Part shown: one piece after another, positions 8,206-16,304 of the stretch
How positions within the stretch are numbered: position 1 is the stretch's first letter
How the letters are laid out: each line of letters opens with the position of its first letter
Source: Nocardia fluminea
GTDB taxonomy: Bacteria > Actinomycetota > Actinomycetes > Mycobacteriales > Mycobacteriaceae
Direction: 5' to 3'
NCBI RefSeq assembly: GCF_002846365.1
Contig: NZ_PJMW01000002.1
Location: 1,736,001 to 1,800,000 of the forward strand
Length of the DNA: 64,000 bases
Program-made: the position numbers and the translations under genes
Notes under the pieces: model-generated
Databases searched by the model: none
What the model was told of the DNA's origin: nothing
Seen by the model: only the letters and a program-made list of their open reading frames with translations

Positions 8206-9096
8206 TCAGTTCCAGTCGCCCAGACCGTCGCCCGCACTGAGGGTTCCGCCCTGGGTGCCGGTGACGATCACGGCATCGCCGCGACGGGTGTTCTCCAGGA
8301 ACCACTTTCCGTCCTCGGTGCTCACATTGAGGCAACCGTGGCTGACATTGGAGTAGCCCTGCTGGCCGACCGACCACGGGGCAGCGTGCACGAAGATGCC
8401 GCTGTTGGAAAGCCTGGTCGCGTATTCGACCTCGAGCTTGTAGCCCTCGGGATCGGTGACCGGCACACCGTAGGTCGACGAATCCATCGTCATCTTCTCG
8501 AGCCGCTCACCCACGATGTAGGTGCCGTTGGGGGTCTCGTAGCCGGGCTTGCCGAGTGAGGTCGGCATCTCCCGGACGACCTCGCCGTTGCGCGTCACGA
8601 CGATCGTCTTGGTGGCGTCGTCGACGGTGGCGACCAGCGCGTCACCGATGTGGAAGGCGCTGGAGGTGCCACCCGCCACCACGGTCACGTCGGTGTTGGC
8701 CGGCCAGAACTCGGTGGGCTTCCAGCGGACCTGCTTGCTCGAGGTCCAGTAGAAGTAGCCCGGCGCGTTGGTGCTCGAGGTGACCTTGATGGCCCGCTCG
8801 GCGGCCGCGCGGTCCTCGACCGGCTCCTTGAACGAGATGATGATCGGCTGCGCGACGCCGACGGTCTCGCCGTCGGCGATGTTGATGTTCGGCGGCGCGA
8901 AGGGCGCCTGCTGTGCGGGCTCGTTCACCGCGGGCTGGCTCGAACCGGCGCCGAAGCCCGGCACAGTCGGCTGAGCCTGCGCGGGCACGGCGATCAACGC
9001 GCCGGTCGCTGCGATCGCCGCCGACAGCAGTAGACCCCGGCGGAGCCAGTGCGATTGCCGTGTATTTGCCTCGTAGTGCATAGGTTTTTCGTCCAT
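8206..9096 (-). CDS. L,D-transpeptidase (YkuD domain, secreted)
   Basis: Periplasmic enzyme that makes 3-3 cross-links in peptidoglycan or attaches groups to meso-DAP, 296 residues. A signal peptide spans about 1-42 (basic LRRG, hydrophobic core, AQA cleavage). An immunoglobulin-like Big domain follows (about 70-150), then the YkuD domain with IFVHAAPWS and the catalytic SHGCLNVS motif, Cys255 with His253. This two-domain layout matches mycobacterial Ldt enzymes. ATG at 9096 is used; a second ATG five codons on is possible. The 320-bp region upstream holds a CRP-like site and other dyads, suggesting controlled expression. Confidence 0.93.
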   Translation of the reverse strand: MDEKPMHYEANTRQSHWLRRGLLLSAAIAATGALIAVPAQAQPTVPGFGAGSSQPAVNEPAQQAPFAPPNINIADGETVGVAQPIIISFKEPVEDRAAAERAIKVTSSTNAPGYFYWTSSKQVRWKPTEFWPANTDVTVVAGGTSSAFHIGDALVATVDDATKTIVVTRNGEVVREMPTSLGKPGYETPNGTYIVGERLEKMTMDSSTYGVPVTDPEGYKLEVEYATRLSNSGIFVHAAPWSVGQQGYSNVSHGCLNVSTEDGKWFLENTRRGDAVIVTGTQGGTLSAGDGLGDWN

Positions 9097-9416
9097 TCCA
9101 TCTCTCGTTCCGCGTGCGGCGGCGCGAGATCTACTCAGTGACGCTCGTTCTCATTGACCGTAGAGGCCGCAACGGGTCTCTACGGGGTAACGACTTCCCC
9201 GACCCTGACCCTCCATTACTACAGGCACGGGGTGACACGAGGCCAGCGGCGCCGAGCGGTGATAACAGCCCCGCAACTATGTGCCGTGGGTCACATAACG
9301 TGCTGTTATTCAGTAGGTTCCGTCAAACGCCACGCTCACAGCGGCGAGTCGGCGCCAGTGCGTACACACAGGCCGGAAACACATCGGTGTGACTCTCAAA
9401 CCTCACGTGAGGCAGA
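9097..9416. other. 320-bp gene-free region upstream of the L,D-transpeptidase
   Basis: No convincing gene. It must hold the promoter of the leftward L,D-transpeptidase gene. It contains three dyads: CCGTAGAG/CTCTACGG at 9158-9185 (8-bp arms, 12-bp spacer), a nested pair at 9262-9309, and a perfect 12-bp palindrome CCTCACGTGAGG at 9401-9412 just past the P450 stop. I looked for a c-di-AMP (ydaO-type) riboswitch because such elements precede cell-wall genes in actinobacteria, and did not find its conserved blocks. Confidence 0.6.
9280..9295. promoter_or_regulatory. CRP/GlxR-like operator
   Basis: The 16-mer TGTGCCGTGGGTCACA matches the actinobacterial CRP-family consensus TGTGANNTNNNTCACA at 10 of 11 fixed positions (C for A at position 5). 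It is the core of a larger dyad, TATGTG...CACATA, itself enclosed by ATAACAGC (9262-9269) and GCTGTTAT (9302-9309). It lies about 185 bp upstream of the L,D-transpeptidase start. Confidence 0.5.
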
Positions 9417-10754
9417 TCACCTGGTGCGTGTGAAGTGGATCGCTCGATCGGGCGCGGTGGCCAGATTGCGGGGCACGGTGCGCGGTCGCCCGCCGAGCGC
9501 CAGCGCCGGATCCAAGGTCAGCCCGACCTCGGTCAGCAGCGTCGCCAGCACGATCCGCAGCTCGTAGTCCGCCAGCGTCGCGCCGATACAGCGCCGGTGC
9601 CCACCGCCGAACGGCGCGAACTCGAACGGCGTGACGGTGCGGTCGAGGAATCGGCCTGGGTGGAACAGGTGCGGTGCGGGCCAGGTGGACGGCCGGCCGT
9701 GCAGAACGCCGACGGCGAGGCCGATGGTGGCGCCCGCTGCCACGTCGACGCCGAGCCAGCGCAGCGGCTCGGTCACGGTGCGCAGCACGATCGGCACCGG
9801 CGGATGCAGGCGCAGGGTTTCCTGGCAGATGGCGTCGAGCAGCGGTAGTCGCGCCTGTTCGGCGGGGTCGTCGCCCGCCGCGGGTAGCTCGGCGCGCAGG
9901 CGGGCGAGCAGGCCGGGTTCGCGATGCAGGTGGTAGAGCGCCCAGGTGAGCGTGGTCGCGGTGGTTTCGTGGCCCGCCACCAGCAGGGTGCGCAGCTGTT
10001 CGCACAGTTCGGTGTCGGTGAGGGTGGTGCCGTCGTCGTAGCGGGTGGCGAGCAGCAGATCGAGCAGGTCGCCGTCGGCCGGGCCGGTGCGCCGCCGTCG
10101 GGTGACGTCGGTCAGGATCAGCTCGTCGAGCCGTTCCCGTGCCGTGGTGAACCGCTCCCACGGACCGAAACCGCCCAGGCGACGGCGCAATACGGGCGCC
10201 ACCAGGAGTGGAGTGGTGAAGGCGCCGAGGAAATCGGTGACCGCGCCGCCGTATTCGGACGCGCGATCGGAATCGGCGCCGAATACCGCGGCGAGGATGA
10301 CGCGCAAGGTGATGGCGCGCGCCGCCGCGAGCGCATCGATCCGGGTACCGAGTTGCCAGGGTCCGCCTGCGCCGCAATGGATCTCGTTGAGCGTCGCCTC
10401 GCGGATCACCTTGCCCAGCAGCCGCACCCGCGCACCGTGCAGTGCGGGCGCCAGCAGCGCGCGATCGGTGCGATGCCGCGTCCCGGAGCTGAGAATCAGC
10501 GACGCGGCCCCGACCATCGGTTCGATCGGATTGGGCCGCGGCGGCTCGAGCAGCGCTACCGGTGCCCGGAACAAGGCGCGCGCACCCTCGGCCGTTCCGG
10601 TGAACAGCACCGGCGGAAACCCGGGGAACCCGACCGTGAACGGATCACTGCGTGCGGCGCGTCGCCGCAGGTAGCCCTCGAAATCCCGCCCGGCGGCCAC
10701 GCCGTGCAGCAGGGACAACCGCGGTGCGGTGGGCGCGGGGCTCAGCGAATTCAT
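9417..10754 (-). CDS. Cytochrome P450
   Basis: Soluble bacterial P450 monooxygenase of 445 residues. The I-helix oxygen-binding motif AGHETT, the K-helix ExxR (ETLR in CQETLRLHPP) and the heme loop FGGGHRRCIG with thiolate Cys389 are all present. The N-terminus lacks a membrane anchor. It starts 8 bp after the stop of the serine hydrolase on the same strand, so the two probably form an operon. No ferredoxin or ferredoxin reductase is adjacent, so electron donors must be encoded elsewhere. The substrate is unknown; the long Arg/Pro-rich profile resembles CYPs of lipid or secondary metabolism but I do not assign a family number. Confidence 0.93.
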   Translation of the reverse strand: MNSLSPAPTAPRLSLLHGVAAGRDFEGYLRRRAARSDPFTVGFPGFPPVLFTGTAEGARALFRAPVALLEPPRPNPIEPMVGAASLILSSGTRHRTDRALLAPALHGARVRLLGKVIREATLNEIHCGAGGPWQLGTRIDALAAARAITLRVILAAVFGADSDRASEYGGAVTDFLGAFTTPLLVAPVLRRRLGGFGPWERFTTARERLDELILTDVTRRRRTGPADGDLLDLLLATRYDDGTTLTDTELCEQLRTLLVAGHETTATTLTWALYHLHREPGLLARLRAELPAAGDDPAEQARLPLLDAICQETLRLHPPVPIVLRTVTEPLRWLGVDVAAGATIGLAVGVLHGRPSTWPAPHLFHPGRFLDRTVTPFEFAPFGGGHRRCIGATLADYELRIVLATLLTEVGLTLDPALALGGRPRTVPRNLATAPDRAIHFTRTR

Positions 10755-10762
10755 GCCGAGTA

Positions 10763-11980
10763 CTACGTGGTACCTCCGCGCGAGGTTCGATCTGCCCGCA
10801 CCGTCCCCTGTGCGATCGCCGCGAGCTTGGCCAATCGTGCGTCACCCAGAGCGGTGACGGCCCCGCCGAGCCGATTGGTGACGAACGCGATCGACATCCC
10901 CAGATCGGGATCGGCATAGGCCCCGGAACCGCCGACGCCGTAGTGGCCGAAGGCATTTCGCGGTTGCTGCTTGGTCATCAGTACCGGCCGGTGGTAGCCG
11001 AGGGTGAACCGCAGCGGCAGTCCGAGGACATAGTCGCGGCTGCTGGTCTGCTGAGTGCGGTTGATGGTCTCGATCGTCTCCGGACGCAGGAACTCCACGT
11101 CGCCCACCCGCCCGCCGTTGGCGAGCGCCCCGTACATCCTGGCCAGCGCCCGCGCGGAGAACACCCCGTTCCAGCCGGGCATCACCGCGTCGTGCACCCG
11201 AGGATCGCGGACGAGTTCGTCGAAACTCTCCGGCATGCCCGCCTCGGCCAGCCCGCGCGCGGGTCGCACCCACGACAGCACCGACGACGCGGTGTTCCAG
11301 CGGATCCCCGGTGGCGCCAGATGCGGAAAGATCTTCGCGATCCGATGCCGCTCGCCCGGCGGCACCTGGAACCAGAACTCGTCGATGCCCAAGGGCTGCG
11401 CCACTTCCCGGCGCAATACGGCCGTGAACGGCTCGCCGGTGACCCGCTGCACGATCTCGGCGACCAGCCAGCCGAAGGTGATCGCGTGATAGCCCGAGGT
11501 GCGGATGCGGCGCGGGTCGGCGGGGCTCTCGGCGAGGGCGGTCACCACCGCGTCGTAGTCGAGAATGCCCTCGCGACCGGGCACCAACCCGCGCACCCGG
11601 TGCAGGCCCGCGCGATGGGACAGCACATCACGCACGGTGATGTCCTCCTTGCCGTGCGACCCGAACTCCGGCCAGTAGGTGGCCACCGGCTCCTCGTAGT
11701 CGATGAGCCCGCGCTCGGCCAGCCGATGCAGCACGGTGGCGGCGACCCCCTTGCCGGTGGAGAAGGTGAGCGCGATGTTCTCGCCGCTCCAGCGCTGATC
11801 CTTGGCGGCCCACCCCGCCCAGATGTCCACCACCGGGCGTCCGTCCAGGTAGATGGCCAGCGCCCCGCCCCCACGACTGGGCTGCGCGAACATCCCGAAG
11901 AAATGATCCGCGAGTTTGATGAAGCGCGGATCGACCACCATCTGCCGTGGCGCCGCGAAGTCGCCGACCGGTGCTGACAC
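10763..11980 (-). CDS. Serine hydrolase, beta-lactamase/EstB-like family
   Basis: Class C beta-lactamase-fold esterase or peptidase of 405 residues. The nucleophile motif SxxK is STGK (Ser74, Lys77) and a Tyr-containing second motif (SGYHAITFGW) lies near residue 180, as in EstB carboxylesterases. No signal peptide is seen, so it is likely cytoplasmic. I place the start at GTG 11980 because AGGAGG lies 8 nt upstream; the longer frame to 12025 would put that ribosome site inside the gene. It is first in a two-gene operon with the P450, which suggests ester cleavage and oxidation of a common substrate, an inference only. Confidence 0.9.
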   Translation of the reverse strand: MSAPVGDFAAPRQMVVDPRFIKLADHFFGMFAQPSRGGGALAIYLDGRPVVDIWAGWAAKDQRWSGENIALTFSTGKGVAATVLHRLAERGLIDYEEPVATYWPEFGSHGKEDITVRDVLSHRAGLHRVRGLVPGREGILDYDAVVTALAESPADPRRIRTSGYHAITFGWLVAEIVQRVTGEPFTAVLRREVAQPLGIDEFWFQVPPGERHRIAKIFPHLAPPGIRWNTASSVLSWVRPARGLAEAGMPESFDELVRDPRVHDAVMPGWNGVFSARALARMYGALANGGRVGDVEFLRPETIETINRTQQTSSRDYVLGLPLRFTLGYHRPVLMTKQQPRNAFGHYGVGGSGAYADPDLGMSIAFVTNRLGGAVTALGDARLAKLAAIAQGTVRADRTSRGGTT

Positions 11981-12070
11981 GATGGATACCTCCTGATACA
12001 CGCGATCGGGGGCCCCGCGCCGCACACGGCGACCGGAAACCCAAGGGTATCGCAGGACAGACCCGCCGGG

Positions 12071-12745
12071 TTGGAGTCGACGGGGGTGGCTCCGGTGGTG
12101 TATTCACAATGGGTGTTTGCAGATTTGCCCATCGGCCGGCTCGTCGGCGCGATCGCCATCACCGTGACCGCGTTCGTCTCGACCGGTTGCGGAGGCACCA
12201 TCGACGGCTACGCCCAGCCGGCGATCGACGTCGTCCCGGCCACCAGTACGGCGACGCCGACTACCAAGCCGGGCAAGTCGACCTCCGGCAAACCCACCAC
12301 CAGCAAGCCGGCGCCGACGTCGAGCAAGAGCGGCAAGACCGACTTCCAGGCCAACGTCGGTGACTGTGTCGCGCTCGGCGGCACGGTGAACGACGCGACC
12401 ATCGAAAAGGCCGCGTGCGGTAGCCGTTCGTCGAACTACAAGGTCATCGGCAAGGCCAAGACCAGCAACGGCTGCGTCGGCGACCGCGACAACTTCTACG
12501 CCGAGACGCTCAACGGCATCGAGACCGGCGCCCTGTGCCTCGACATCGACTGGGTCATCGGCGGCTGCATCGACGTGGGCGGCGACGAACCCAAGCGCAT
12601 CGAGTGCGGCGAGGGCGGGACCGAACCGGTCAAGGTCATCACGATCAACAAGGACTCCGACAGCGTCGACGACTGCCCCGACGCCGCCGATTCCGGCTTC
12701 AAGTACGCCGAGCGCCGCGTCGTCGTGTGCGTGGAGAGCCTGTAG
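12071..12745 (+). CDS. LppU-like lipoprotein
   Basis: Cell-surface lipoprotein, 224 residues from a TTG at 12071. A hydrophobic stretch ends in the lipobox STGC with Cys40; starting at the in-frame GTG 12113 or TTG 12125 would give a more usual signal length, so the true start is uncertain. A Thr/Pro/Lys-rich linker follows (about 55-90), then a C-terminal domain with seven further cysteines (GDCV, AACGS, NGCVG, ALCLD, GGCID, IECGE, DDCPD, VVCVE region) in the pattern of the mycobacterial LppU family, likely forming disulfides. Function is unknown. It is followed within 40 bp by the MFS gene on the same strand. Confidence 0.8.
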   Translation: MESTGVAPVVYSQWVFADLPIGRLVGAIAITVTAFVSTGCGGTIDGYAQPAIDVVPATSTATPTTKPGKSTSGKPTTSKPAPTSSKSGKTDFQANVGDCVALGGTVNDATIEKAACGSRSSNYKVIGKAKTSNGCVGDRDNFYAETLNGIETGALCLDIDWVIGGCIDVGGDEPKRIECGEGGTEPVKVITINKDSDSVDDCPDAADSGFKYAERRVVVCVESL

Positions 12746-12782
12746 TCCTACGAAAGACGTGCGCGGCGGCTAGTTTGGAGTA

Positions 12783-14231
12783 GTGCCCCAGACGGTTCGG
12801 CTGAACTCGGCCACGGGCCGGTGGATTCTGCTCGCCACCATCCTCGGCTCGTCGATGGCGTCGCTGGACGCCACCGTCGTCTCCGTGGCGCTGCCCCGGA
12901 TCGGCGAATCGCTGCACACCGATGTCGCCGGGTTGCAGTGGACGGTCAACGGTTACACCCTCACGCTGGCCTCCTTCATCCTGCTCGGCGGTTCGCTGGG
13001 CGACCGGCTGGGCCGTCGGCGCGTCTTCGTCTGGGGGACCGCCGGATTCGCTATCACCTCGCTGCTGTGCGCGGCCGCGGTGAACATCGAGATGCTCGTT
13101 GCCGCGCGCCTGCTCCAAGGCGTGGCGGGCGCGTTGCTCACGCCGGGGAGCCTGGCGCTGATCTCGGCGTCCATCGATCGACGCGATCAGGGCAGTGCGA
13201 TCGGACTGTGGTCCGGTCTCGGCGGGGTGGCCGGTGCGTTCGGGCCCCTGCTCGGCGGCGGCTTGATCGATCTGGTCGGCTGGCGTGCGATCTTTCTGCT
13301 CAACGTGCCGCTCGCGCTGGTGGTCGCCGTCGTCACGCTGAAATACGTGCCGGAGAGCCGTGATCCGGAGGCTCCCGCGCGGATCGACATACCGGGCGCG
13401 GTGATCGTCGCGCTCGCGCTCGGCGCGCTCACCCTGGGACTCATCGATTCCCGGGTCGTGCTGGTGGTCGTCGGGCTGGCCGCGCTGGCGTGTTTCGCGC
13501 TGGTGGAACTGCGCAGCCCGAATCCGCTGGTACCGCCGTCGCTGTTCCGCTCGCGCATGTTCACGGCGGCGAATCTGGTGACCCTGCTCGTCTACGCCGC
13601 GCTCGGTGGGGTCTTCTTCCTGCTGGTACTGCAACTGCAGCTGGTCGCCGGGTACTCGCCGATGGCGTCGGGGGCCGCCGGACTGCCTGTCACCCTGCTG
13701 ATGCTGGTGCTCTCGGCTCCCGCGGGCCGGTGGGCGCAGCAGCACGGGCCACGGATTCCGATGACGTTCGGTCCGCTGCTGGCCGCGGGCGGGGTGTTCG
13801 CGTTGCAGGGGATCGAACCCGGCGCGGACTATCTCACCGAGGTGCTGCCCGGTGTGTTCGTCTTCGGCCTCGGGCTGTCGGTGCTGGTAGCGCCGCTGAC
13901 CGGCGCGGTGCTCGGCGCGGTGCGCGAGGGCGAGGCGGGTATCGCGTCCGGGGTGAACAACGCGGTGGCGCGAACGGCACAGCTACTCGCGGTGGCGGCG
14001 CTGCCGGGTCTGGCCGGGCTGTCCGGGGCGTTCGACGACCCGGTCGCCTTCGCCGCGGGCTTCGACACCGCGATGCGCTGGTGCGCGTTGCTGCTGCTGA
14101 TCGGCGCGATAGTCGCGGCGGTCCTGCTCCGCGTGCCGCGTCAGCCCCCGCAGCCCGAACGCGTCGACTGCCTGCCGCACTGCGCGGGCGCCGACGGACC
14201 CGCGCTCGCACCGAAATCGCTTGCCCCATAG
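12783..14231 (+). CDS. MFS transporter, DHA2-type drug exporter
   Basis: Proton-coupled exporter of 482 residues with about 14 predicted membrane helices, the DHA2 (EmrB/QacA) layout. The motif LDATVVSVALP in helix 1 (motif D1-like), the WTVNGYTLTLASF segment and motif A GDRLGRRRVFVWG in loop 2-3 are diagnostic. Start is GTG 12783 (VPQTVRLNSATG). The C-terminal tail of about 35 residues is cytoplasmic and rich in Pro and Cys. No TetR or MarR regulator is adjacent; the upstream lipoprotein gene is 37 bp away. Substrate is unknown. Confidence 0.92.
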   Translation: MPQTVRLNSATGRWILLATILGSSMASLDATVVSVALPRIGESLHTDVAGLQWTVNGYTLTLASFILLGGSLGDRLGRRRVFVWGTAGFAITSLLCAAAVNIEMLVAARLLQGVAGALLTPGSLALISASIDRRDQGSAIGLWSGLGGVAGAFGPLLGGGLIDLVGWRAIFLLNVPLALVVAVVTLKYVPESRDPEAPARIDIPGAVIVALALGALTLGLIDSRVVLVVVGLAALACFALVELRSPNPLVPPSLFRSRMFTAANLVTLLVYAALGGVFFLLVLQLQLVAGYSPMASGAAGLPVTLLMLVLSAPAGRWAQQHGPRIPMTFGPLLAAGGVFALQGIEPGADYLTEVLPGVFVFGLGLSVLVAPLTGAVLGAVREGEAGIASGVNNAVARTAQLLAVAALPGLAGLSGAFDDPVAFAAGFDTAMRWCALLLLIGAIVAAVLLRVPRQPPQPERVDCLPHCAGADGPALAPKSLAP

Positions 14232-14234
14232 GAA

Positions 14235-14266
14235 AGCGGGCCGCGTGGGCAACCACGCGACCCGCT
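14235..14266. terminator. Bidirectional terminator between MFS and protease genes
   Basis: 14-bp stem with one mismatch (AGCGGGCCGCGTGG / CCACGCGACCCGCT) and a GCAA tetraloop, placed between convergent genes, 3 nt after the MFS stop. GNRA loops stabilise such hairpins. Confidence 0.75.
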
Positions 14267-14290
14267 CGACATCCGGGTAACAGGCAAGGA

Positions 14291-14959
14291 TCAGATCGGG
14301 CGGTAACCCGAACCCACGCCGCCGCGCGCGTTGATGTCGTCCATGATCGAGTTCATGTTCGTCCCGACCTCGGGCCCGATGCAGGCCAGCGCGAGGTAGG
14401 CGTTGACCATGCCGACCAGGGTCGAGCCGACGACGACCGGCGCGCCGGAATCGCCCTCGATGACGCACATCTGCGACCAGGTCTCGGTATTGGTCGCGAA
14501 GACGTCGCCCCAGGTGATGCCGCAGGTATTGCCGGTGGTCCGGCCTTCCTTACAGACGATCGTCGGGAACTGCGCCGGTCCGCCGACACCGGTGATGGTG
14601 ACGTTGCCGATCCGGTTGACCGGGGTGATCCGCCCCGGCGTGAACTCGATGACCGCGTAGTCGAGTTCGGGGTTGCTGTACACGAATCGACCGACCTCGC
14701 CGTAGCCCCGATCCACCTCGGCGCTGACCGTCGCTCCCGCGTCGCCGCAATGGCCCGCGGTCAGTCCGACCAGCCTGCCCGCGCCGTCGTAACCCACGGT
14801 GGTGACGGTGCACTCGAACGCGTTGTCGATCACGATGCCGGAGCCGCCACCGATCACCGGGGGGCCTGCTTGCGCGGTGGCCGCACCGGTGCCGAGTAGG
14901 GCTGCACCGAGGGCGAGGGCGAAGGCGGCGTGTGCCACCTTGGCGAGTTTGCTGAACAT
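14291..14959 (-). CDS. Secreted chymotrypsin-like serine protease (S1 family)
   Basis: Exported trypsin-fold protease of 222 residues, resembling streptogrisin-type actinobacterial enzymes. The start at ATG 14959 (MFSKLAKVAH) has GGAGGG directly upstream and begins a clean signal peptide ending AQA near residue 30. The triad is visible: His in TAGHCGD, Asp in ELDYAVIEF and Ser in GDSGAPVV. Paired cysteines (ECTV/GHCGD, VCKEG/NTCGI, MCVIEG/LACIG) suggest three disulfides. There is little room for a long propeptide between signal peptide and the catalytic domain, unlike classical streptogrisins. It is monocistronic and divergent from the mce operon region. Confidence 0.9.
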   Translation of the reverse strand: MFSKLAKVAHAAFALALGAALLGTGAATAQAGPPVIGGGSGIVIDNAFECTVTTVGYDGAGRLVGLTAGHCGDAGATVSAEVDRGYGEVGRFVYSNPELDYAVIEFTPGRITPVNRIGNVTITGVGGPAQFPTIVCKEGRTTGNTCGITWGDVFATNTETWSQMCVIEGDSGAPVVVGSTLVGMVNAYLALACIGPEVGTNMNSIMDDINARGGVGSGYRPI

Positions 14960-15253
14960 GTCCCTCCAGATGTCGGAAGTTCGCACAGTATCAATACGGT
15001 CTGTCTATCGTGCCTGTATTCGGTCCCGGGCGCGCCACCGGACCGGTGCGTTTGCCGCCGGGCCGCGCGATCCTTCCCGAGTGGTTGTCATAGCGATTCC
15101 CTATTGCAATCGCGCAGCGGCGCGTCGTTCGTGTTTCTCGCGTGATGTGTTCGGATAATTCGACGAGGACTTCGTTATGAATGACAAACTTCCGCAATAT
15201 TCCTTTACCGCGACCGCTGGTACTGGGAAACCATGGAGGAAAAGGCGTTCGGG

Positions 15254-15278
15254 GTAATCCCTGGAATCCCGGAATTAC
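15254..15278. promoter_or_regulatory. 25-bp imperfect palindrome upstream of the mce operon
   Basis: GTAAT and ATTAC arms flank a 15-bp centre; 20 of 24 non-central positions are symmetric. Its size and symmetry fit a dimeric repressor site. It is 168 bp upstream of the first YrbE start. It does not match the KstR half-site I know for mce4-type operons. Confidence 0.4.
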
Positions 15279-15341
15279 GGGCTGTAGGGTCCGGCATGGC
15301 CGGTCTCATAGTCGTTTCCGACAGTGACCCCTATCTATGAC

Positions 15342-15373
15342 AGCGCTCACATGTCGGTGATGTGTTCTGCGCT
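15342..15373. promoter_or_regulatory. Nested dyad in the mce operon leader
   Basis: Outer arms AGCGC / GCGCT enclose inner arms CACAT (15348-15352) / ATGTG (15360-15364) with a 7-bp centre. It lies 73 bp upstream of the first YrbE start and directly before a possible TAGTAA -10 element, so it could be an operator or a leader hairpin. Confidence 0.35.
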
Positions 15374-15446
15374 ACTCCGTAGTAAGGTGCGTCAAGCAAA
15401 CAAGTCGCCGGGGCGTTGAGGGCCCGGCGTCGAGAGGGGTTATGCA

Positions 15447-16301
15447 GTGCAGTCGACCGAGAGTCCGCCCACACGTTCACGAGTCAGCGAGGCTGTCGAC
15501 TGGACGAAGGGCCTTTGGGACGACCACCCGAAGAAGTCGCTGGAAACCTTCGGTCGACAGATCACGATGGGTATCGAAGCGATCACGGAGTTGTTCGTCG
15601 CGATCTTCCGTCGGCGTTTTCCTTTCGACGAGTTCGTCCGGCAGTCCGCGTTCATGGCCAGCGTCGCCGCGGCGCCGACGCTGCTGGTCGCCATCCCGAT
15701 CGCGGTGATCGTCTCGATCCAGGTCGGCGCGGTCGCGGGCCAGGTCGGTGCCACCTCGTTCATCGGTGCGGCCAACGGCCTCGGCATCATCCAGCAGGGC
15801 GCCCCGCTGGTCACCGCGCTGATGATCGCCGGCGCCGTCGGTTCGGCCATCTGCGCCGACCTCGGTTCGCGCACCATCCGTGAAGAGATCGACGCGATGA
15901 AGGTCATGGGCGTCGACCCGCTGCGCCGCCTGGTGGCTCCCCGCCTCGGCGCCGCGATGCTGGTCAGCTTCCTGCTCTGCGGCTTCGTCGTCTTCGTCGG
16001 CTTCCTGACCGGCTACATGTTCAACATCTTCGCCCAGGGCGGTACCCCCGGCTCCTACATGAGCACCTTCGCCTCGTTCGCGGTGACCCGCGACCTCGCG
16101 GTGGCGCTGCTGAAGTCGGTCCTGTTCGGGCTGATCGCCTCGATCATCGCCTGCGACTGCGGCCTGAACGCACGCGGTGGTCCCGGTGGTGTCGCCAACG
16201 CGGTGAACTCCGCCGTGGTCAGCTCCACCGTCATGCTGCTCGGTGTCAACGTGGCGATCACCCAGATCTACGCCGCCGTCTTCCCCCCACAGGTGGTCTG
16301 A
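15447..16301 (+). CDS. yrbEA: YrbE/MlaE-family permease A of the mce operon
   Basis: Integral membrane permease of 284 residues, MlaE family, half of the inner-membrane channel of an Mce lipid importer. The start is GTG 15447 with GAGAGGGG upstream; an out-of-frame ATG at 15442 is ignored. About five membrane helices follow a cytoplasmic N-terminal stretch of some 50 residues. The conserved MlaE segment ADLGSRTIREEIDAMKVMGVDPL, which contacts the MceG/MlaF ATPase, is intact at about residues 138-160. It is first of nine genes on one strand; the next YrbE gene starts 3 bp after its stop. I use the family letter only, as the mce number is not determinable. Confidence 0.95.
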   Translation: MQSTESPPTRSRVSEAVDWTKGLWDDHPKKSLETFGRQITMGIEAITELFVAIFRRRFPFDEFVRQSAFMASVAAAPTLLVAIPIAVIVSIQVGAVAGQVGATSFIGAANGLGIIQQGAPLVTALMIAGAVGSAICADLGSRTIREEIDAMKVMGVDPLRRLVAPRLGAAMLVSFLLCGFVVFVGFLTGYMFNIFAQGGTPGSYMSTFASFAVTRDLAVALLKSVLFGLIASIIACDCGLNARGGPGGVANAVNSAVVSSTVMLLGVNVAITQIYAAVFPPQVV

Positions 16302-16304
16302 GCC

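Larger units (their letters stand above)
14960..15446. other. 487-bp intergenic region between protease and mce operon
   Basis: Divergent control region with no credible gene; AT content is clearly higher than in the flanking coding DNA between about 15100 and 15400. It contains a 25-bp imperfect palindrome (15254-15278), a nested dyad (15342-15373) and TAGTAA at about 15381 as a possible -10 element. A 26-codon frame at 15177-15257 has a passable ribosome site but nothing else in its favour. Confidence 0.6.

Noticed and set aside
9401..9412. Perfect palindrome CCTCACGTGAGG
   Set aside because: Lies just past the P450 stop with a short stem and no T-tract; too small to claim as operator or terminator.
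9097..9416. Possible c-di-AMP riboswitch before the L,D-transpeptidase
   Set aside because: The conserved blocks of the ydaO-type element could not be found on the minus strand; only simple dyads are present.
15177..15257. 26-codon frame with GAGGA upstream in the mce control region
   Set aside because: Only a weak ribosome site supports it; the 25-bp palindrome overlaps its end. Could be a leader peptide but evidence is too thin.
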